Positions 23,833 to 27,645 of a stretch of 27,645 nt of DNA are shown here, piece after piece (position 1 is the first letter of the stretch; each line of letters starts with the position of its first letter). A model generated the notes under the pieces. That model did not search any database. It was not told where the DNA came from and saw only the letters and a program-made list of their open reading frames with translations. The translations under genes were made by a program, and so were the position numbers. This DNA comes from an uncultured Eubacteriales bacterium. Lineage in GTDB: Bacteria > Bacillota > Clostridia > Oscillospirales > Oscillospiraceae. The stretch lies in NCBI GenBank assembly GCA_900548625.1, contig URLO01000031.1, positions 1 to 27,645 of the forward strand. Direction: 5' to 3'.

Positions 23833-24130
23833 TTTCTTCTGTGAGACAAATGATAAAGCAAAAACCGCCATCGGAAGCGGTCCAATAAGACAGAATATTG
23901 TTTTCGGGAAGGGGCTGCCTCTTAGTGAGACAGCACCTTTTCATTTTATTCGTCCCCGTGATGGCGCTGCCGGCCGCCCAGATGGGCGCGCCGCAGATCA
24001 TGCACCTTGCGCCGCTTTTCTTGGCGGCAAGGGCCTCCCGCAGCGAGGCGATCAGCTCCTTACGGTTGGTATCCTTGTTGTTTTTTACTACGCCGTCCGC
24101 AAATTCTTCAATGGAAATATAGGTGAACAT
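23810..24130 (-). pseudogene. Truncated zinc-ribbon ICE accessory protein
   Basis: The native part (residues 1-61, MFTYISIEEFADGVVKNN...RCMICGAPIWAAGSAITGTN) resembles small ICE-borne proteins that continue with a second Cys pair and an acidic end. Here the frame leaves the family at about 23948 and runs antisense through the ldh terminator and the last codons of ldh, giving a random tail. Only the first CxxC is kept. The start has GGAGG 6-7 nt upstream, and the ATG lies 1 nt after the stop of the AlbA_2 gene, so translation was coupled to it. The change point marks the junction between mobile and chromosomal DNA. Confidence 0.6.
23909..23949 (+). terminator. Probable terminator downstream of ldh
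   Basis: Arms 23909-23921 and 23927-23939 pair at 11 of 13 positions and are followed by TTCATTTTATT. It lies 77 bp past the ldh stop, at the edge of the element-derived DNA. Confidence 0.65.
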
Positions 24131-24131
24131 A

Positions 24132-25568
24132 TCAGTCCTCCGATTTAACCGCAACATATTTCTGATTGCGGCTGTTGGGCTTGTCGGGAATGGTCATGCG
24201 AAGCTGTCCGCTTTCCAGCAGGGGCTTGAGGTGTGCTTTAATAAAATGGTTCTTGTTTTTCAGTCCACACATGGTCATGATTTCTTCACGGCTTTTAGGC
24301 TGCGCACAGAAAGCCAAAATCGTTGCGACTGTGCTGGTGTCTGTGGCGATAACTGTGGTGGTGACTGGTGTGGTTCCACCACAGTTGCCGCCTAACTTCG
24401 TATTCCGAATCGTGGCATAGAGCATGAACGCCTCTACTTTGTATTCCGGCTGCGGCAGACCGGCGGCCTCCATGACCTCATAGAGCCGGTCTACACCCTC
24501 GCCGAACTCCTGCACATATTCGTACTCATGCAAAAACTGCGCGATTTTCGGGTTGCGGGAAAAGTGAACGTGACGCATATTGTTCAGCCGCACGATTCCC
24601 GGCAGAGTGCCGGGGCTTTCCACAGTGATCCGGTCGTCGAACATCTTGATTTGGATGTCGGTCCCTTTGATGCTGTAATCGCGGTGCGCAACGGCATTGA
24701 TGATAAGCTCCTTCCACGCGAACTCCGGGTATTCCGGCTCCGTGACAAAGCGCGTATCCGCGCCGAGGTAGGTGCGCTCCTTGATCTGGCTTCCCACAAA
24801 CTCCAGCGCTTTCTCTGTCACCTGAAGGATGCGCCCCTCAAACATCACGTCCTTGATGACGTTCATCCTTGCGCCGACCCTTGCCTCCGTTCCTTCGTAA
24901 CGCACGAAGCGGATACGGGCGCGGGGAAAGAAGTGCTTCGGATTTTTGCCGAACAGCAGCATGGCCGCCGCGCTGACTTCCTCTTTTCCGCTTCTTTCGG
25001 AGAGAAATTCCTTGTTCTCCCGAAGGTATTCCTCCGGGCTTTTCCGATAGCCGATCCTTGAAGTAAACTCCCTGACAAAGCCGAGGTCAAGGTCGTCCAG
25101 CCCTGCATCGGGAACCGGCGTGTCTTCAAAATACCGCGTTCCCTTTGCATACATAAGCTGCAAGCGCTCCTCAAAATTCAGCTTCTTGGATTTGTCCCCG
25201 ACACGGAAGAAAACCTCGTCCGCCTGATTCGCGTGAAGGTCGCTGCTCTGCAAGACTTCGATCAGCAGGATGTGGTCGGGCTTTCCGTTCCTGTTGGTGC
25301 AGGACAGCCGCTCCGTTTCCACCCGCACGGAGGGCTTGCAGAAGTCAAACGGCGCGCGCAGCAGCTCATTGATATTCTCTGCGTAGCTGTCAATTCCGGT
25401 AATTGTTCCGTCGTCCTCTACGCCAACAGCGATCACGCCACCGTCCGCGTTGGCAAATGCAATCAGGTGAACGGCAAGGGCTTTCGCGTCAATCCGCGCG
25501 CTCTTGCGGTCAAAGAGCGGCGATTCCACCGCACCACATATTTGTTCAATCGTCATTTTGCAGCTCAT
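24132..25568 (-). CDS. AlbA_2/Schlafen-type ATP-binding putative transcriptional regulator
   Basis: A 478-residue protein. An N-terminal AlbA_2 (Schlafen AAA_4-like) domain runs from about residue 1 to 140 (ESPLFDRKSARID..., IAFANADGGVIAVGVEDDG, VFFRVGDKSKKLNFEERLQL). A GHKL-like ATPase segment HATPase_c_4 follows (ELIINAVAHRDYSIKGTDIQIKMFDDRITVESPGTLP). A C-terminal winged helix is present (REEIMTMCGLKNKNHFIKAHLKPLLESGQLRMTIPDKPNSRNQKY). Such proteins are frequent ICE or genomic-island cargo, sometimes in defence clusters. The start overlaps the stop of the upstream HTH gene (ATGA), so the two are translationally coupled. Confidence 0.85.
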   Translation of the reverse strand: MSCKMTIEQICGAVESPLFDRKSARIDAKALAVHLIAFANADGGVIAVGVEDDGTITGIDSYAENINELLRAPFDFCKPSVRVETERLSCTNRNGKPDHILLIEVLQSSDLHANQADEVFFRVGDKSKKLNFEERLQLMYAKGTRYFEDTPVPDAGLDDLDLGFVREFTSRIGYRKSPEEYLRENKEFLSERSGKEEVSAAAMLLFGKNPKHFFPRARIRFVRYEGTEARVGARMNVIKDVMFEGRILQVTEKALEFVGSQIKERTYLGADTRFVTEPEYPEFAWKELIINAVAHRDYSIKGTDIQIKMFDDRITVESPGTLPGIVRLNNMRHVHFSRNPKIAQFLHEYEYVQEFGEGVDRLYEVMEAAGLPQPEYKVEAFMLYATIRNTKLGGNCGGTTPVTTTVIATDTSTVATILAFCAQPKSREEIMTMCGLKNKNHFIKAHLKPLLESGQLRMTIPDKPNSRNQKYVAVKSED

Positions 25569-25774
25569 GCCCGCACCCCCTCGTCATAAGAAAAATCCAG
25601 ACCGTGCTCCTCGCAGTATTTGCGAATGACGAACACCGTCATTTTATTGGGCATCGTCTTTCCATTCTCCCAGCGATTGACGGAGGTGAAGCTCACGTTC
25701 AATTCCTCCGCAAGCTGACGTTGGGAGATCCTGCGCTCGCTGCGCAGCTTGATGATGGCTTCGCCAAAGGTCAT
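25565..25774 (-). CDS. Xre-family HTH regulator
   Basis: A 69-residue Cro/C1-type regulator. MTFGEAIIKLRSERRISQRQLAEELNVSFTSVNRWENGKTMPNKMT is a complete five-helix HTH. A short tail follows, EEHGLDFSYDEG. RBS AAGGAG lies 11 nt before the ATG. It is the first gene of the three-gene minus-strand operon (HTH, AlbA_2, zinc ribbon) and probably represses its own promoter, located between it and the divergent relaxase gene. Confidence 0.9.
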   Translation of the reverse strand: MTFGEAIIKLRSERRISQRQLAEELNVSFTSVNRWENGKTMPNKMTVFVIRKYCEEHGLDFSYDEGVRA

Positions 25775-25798
25775 TTCGTATCACGCTCCTTATATCAT

Positions 25799-25828
25799 AG
25801 TATAGCACATGGCAGCGCAAGCATACAA
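25799..25828 (-). promoter_or_regulatory. Promoter of the HTH-AlbA_2 operon
   Basis: Minus strand: TTGTAT (25823-25828), 18 nt, TATACT (25799-25804). The leader is about 20-25 nt. Confidence 0.6.
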
Positions 25829-25893
25829 GAAAAATACGGAGGACTTCAAAAAAGAAATTACAAATCCGTCTCACAGAAAGGAGGCCGCGCCCC

Positions 25894-27294
25894 ATGGCGA
25901 CCACACGCATCATTTCCATGCACGTTAATCACGGCAAGACGATTGCCGACTGTCTGGCTGACCGCATCGACTATTCCAAGAATCCAGACAAGACACAGGG
26001 CGGCGAGCTGATCTCCGCCTACGAATGCGACCCGAAAACCGCCGACGCGGAGTTTCTTTACTCCAAGCGGCAGTACCAGACCATCACAGGGCAGGAGCAG
26101 CGGCACGACGTGATCGCCTATCAGGTGCGCCAGTCCTTTAAGCCCGGAGAGATCACACCGGAGGAGGCGAACCGCGTGGGCCATGAGTTTGCCGAGCGGT
26201 TTCTGAAAGGCAGACACGCCTTTTTCGTTGCCACGCACACCGACAAAAAGCACATTCACAATCACATCATCTGGAACTCCACCACGCTGGACTGCAAGCA
26301 CAAGTTCCGCGATTTTCTCGGCTCCGGCAGGGCGGTCGCACGGCTCAGCGACGCCATCTGCACCGATCATCGGCTCTCCGTAATCGCCGATCCGAAGCGC
26401 GGGAAAAATCACTACGGCAAGTGGCTGGGCGACAACGCGAAGCCCACCCATAGGGAGCTGCTCTGCGGCCTCATCGACGCGGCGCTTTTGCAGAAGCCCG
26501 ATAGCTTTGACGCGCTTTTGAAGCTGCTGGCGGAGGCAGGCTGCGAGGTCAGGCGGCGCGGGAGTATGCTTTCCCTGCGCCATCCCGACAAAAAGGGCTT
26601 TGTCCGTCTTTCTTCCATAGACGGCTATACAGAGGACAATCTGCGCGCCGTTCTTGCCGGGAAAAAGGAGCATACGCCGCGCAAAAAGCGCAGTCAGGCC
26701 ACGCAGAAAAAGGACACGCTGCTCATCGACATTGAGGCGAAGCTGCAAGCGGGAAAGGGCGGCGGCTACGAGCGCTGGGCGAAGGTATTCAACGTCAAGC
26801 AGATGGCGCAGACCTACAATTATCTGCGGGAGCATGGCTTGCTGGATTATGCGGAGCTGGAGGAAAAAGCCTCTGCCGCCACGGAGCAGTTTCACGCGCT
26901 GTCCGCGCAGATCAAGGCGGCGGAAACGCGCATGGCGGAGATCGCCGTGCTGAAAACGCATATCATCAACTACGCCAAGACCCGCGACGTTTACGCGGGC
27001 TACCGCAAGGCGGGTTACTCGAAAAAGTATCTCGCGGAGCATGAGGGCGACATCCTTCTGCACAAGGCGGCGAAGAACGCCTTTGACGAGCTGGGCGTGA
27101 AAAAGCTCCCCACCGTCAAGAGCTTGCAGGAGGAATATGCCAAGCTGCTTGCCGAAAAAAAGGCGGCGTATGCCGAATACCGCACCGCCCGTGACGAGAT
27201 GCGCGAGCTGCTGCTCCACAAGCAGAACGTGGATCGTATGCTGGGCAAGGATGAGCGCAGCGAGGAAAAGAAACAGGAGCATGATCGCCAGTAA
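25894..27294 (+). CDS. Relaxase/mobilization nuclease (MobP-type, Tn1549-like)
   Basis: A 466-residue DNA-nicking relaxase that starts conjugative transfer at oriT. The N-terminal MobA/VirD2-type nuclease domain includes Tyr27 (DRIDYSKNPDKT), the likely nucleophile. The metal-binding motif THTDKKHIHNHIIWN has His115, His120, His122 and His124. A linker is followed by a long helical, probably coiled-coil C-terminus (about 310-466). It appears full length. The start has AAGGAGG 9-10 nt upstream. It diverges from the HTH-AlbA_2 operon. In Tn1549-like elements a mobC gene normally precedes it; none is seen here. Confidence 0.92.
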   Translation: MATTRIISMHVNHGKTIADCLADRIDYSKNPDKTQGGELISAYECDPKTADAEFLYSKRQYQTITGQEQRHDVIAYQVRQSFKPGEITPEEANRVGHEFAERFLKGRHAFFVATHTDKKHIHNHIIWNSTTLDCKHKFRDFLGSGRAVARLSDAICTDHRLSVIADPKRGKNHYGKWLGDNAKPTHRELLCGLIDAALLQKPDSFDALLKLLAEAGCEVRRRGSMLSLRHPDKKGFVRLSSIDGYTEDNLRAVLAGKKEHTPRKKRSQATQKKDTLLIDIEAKLQAGKGGGYERWAKVFNVKQMAQTYNYLREHGLLDYAELEEKASAATEQFHALSAQIKAAETRMAEIAVLKTHIINYAKTRDVYAGYRKAGYSKKYLAEHEGDILLHKAAKNAFDELGVKKLPTVKSLQEEYAKLLAEKKAAYAEYRTARDEMRELLLHKQNVDRMLGKDERSEEKKQEHDRQ

Positions 27295-27599
27295 CGGCCA
27301 TGCTCCTAAAGCGTTTCGCAGAAACGCGCAGCCACACATTTATGTGTGTTCAAAGGGTTTCAGGGGCGCTGCCCCTGACAAGCAGAGGGCAGTTTTCGCG
27401 GCGGCGGAAATTGCCCGAAAAGCAAAGTGGGTACCTCTTTGCCCTGCTTGCCACGTTTTCTCCCGTCCTTCGCAGCGATGCTTCTTGTGCTTCCCTGCAT
27501 AGGTAACTTTTCTCTGAACACTTCGCCGGATGCCTTGTGTTTCTTCGGATATTCGTATATAATGTATCGTGTTGAGTATTATCCATGCGGAGGTGCGGT
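27295..27599. other. Intergenic region after the relaxase gene, with hairpins
   Basis: No gene is seen. It contains a perfect 7-bp hairpin (27361-27367 with 27371-27377), a longer imperfect hairpin at about 27387-27414 (GGGCA...TGCCC arms), and the promoter of the next gene. It could hold a terminator or transfer-related structure, but no clear nick site was identified. Confidence 0.4.
27535..27563 (+). promoter_or_regulatory. Promoter of the HTH gene at the window end
   Basis: TTGTGT (27535-27540), 17 nt, TATAAT (27558-27563). Confidence 0.6.
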
Positions 27600-27645
27600 A
27601 TGAACGGGATCAAGGGCTATATCTCCATTCGGGAGGCGTCCTACC
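27600..27645 (+). CDS. Start of an excisionase-like HTH protein (partial)
   Basis: GGAGG lies 7 nt before ATG 27600. The 15 visible codons read MNGIKGYISIREASY and then the window ends. This matches the start of small ICE helix-turn-helix proteins that continue with a MerR/excisionase-type winged helix. It lies downstream of the relaxase gene, a usual place in Tn1549-like elements. Confidence 0.55.
   Translation, partial: MNGIKGYISIREASY

Noticed and set aside
22723..23871. A 382-codon minus-strand frame
   Set aside because: Antisense shadow of the dehydrogenase gene.
27295..27599. oriT of the ICE in the relaxase downstream region
   Set aside because: Hairpins are present, but no recognisable nick-site context was found, and oriT usually lies upstream of the relaxase; not called.
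1..27645. CRISPR array or rRNA genes
   Set aside because: No regularly spaced direct repeats and no rRNA-like sequence were seen on either strand.

Overview
The window looks like chromosome of an anaerobic gut-type Clostridia (Oscillospiraceae/Lachnospirales-like Firmicute). The coding DNA is fairly GC-rich, ribosome binding sites are strong AGGAGG types, promoters are sigma-A TTGACA/TATAAT types, and rho-independent terminators are common. The mobile DNA resembles the Tn1549-type integrative elements (ICEs) of gut Firmicutes. No species can be named from the sequence alone.

Left accessory part (about 1-11000). This is a patchwork of broken pieces. It starts with a shortened Maff2-like ICE membrane protein (minus) and a 440-bp gene-free stretch. 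Next comes a chimeric ORF joining the start of a secreted WCWAAS-type cysteine peptidase to the last residues of a MalG-type sugar ABC permease. The rest of that sugar operon follows: a GH31 alpha-glycosidase and a beta-phosphoglucomutase. Then come a DUF6076 gene (minus) and ICE replication/partition remnants (HTH protein, truncated replication-initiator-like gene, parB fragment). An IS3-family element with a nonsense mutation in orfA lies next to them. An AT-rich, probably foreign block follows on the minus strand: an ApeA-like HEPN protein, a DUF6236 protein, a truncated KilA-N protein and a recombinase-domain protein. The block ends at a tRNA-Pro(CGG) gene, a plausible integration hotspot.

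Core part (about 11029-23945). tRNA-Pro has a perfect consensus promoter upstream and a 42-bp palindrome downstream. A DUF134 HTH protein with a Cys-rich tail precedes a copper P-type ATPase (copA). Both genes have a strong promoter, and the two promoters share a 16-bp block, which suggests a metal-response regulon. copA ends in a CopZ-like domain that carries its own ribosome binding site and ATG. On the minus strand, secA, pgeF and a family-5 solute-binding lipoprotein form an apparent operon. Upstream of secA lies an L,D-transpeptidase gene. A LysR regulator and an L-lactate/malate dehydrogenase follow on the plus strand.

Right accessory part (about 23945 to the end). This is another ICE-type fragment: an Xre HTH regulator, an AlbA_2/ATPase protein and a truncated zinc-ribbon protein (minus), diverging from a complete MobP-type relaxase. 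The start of an excisionase-like HTH gene runs off the end. The strongest candidates for something new are the HEPN + DUF6236 pair and the DUF134-copA-copZ arrangement.
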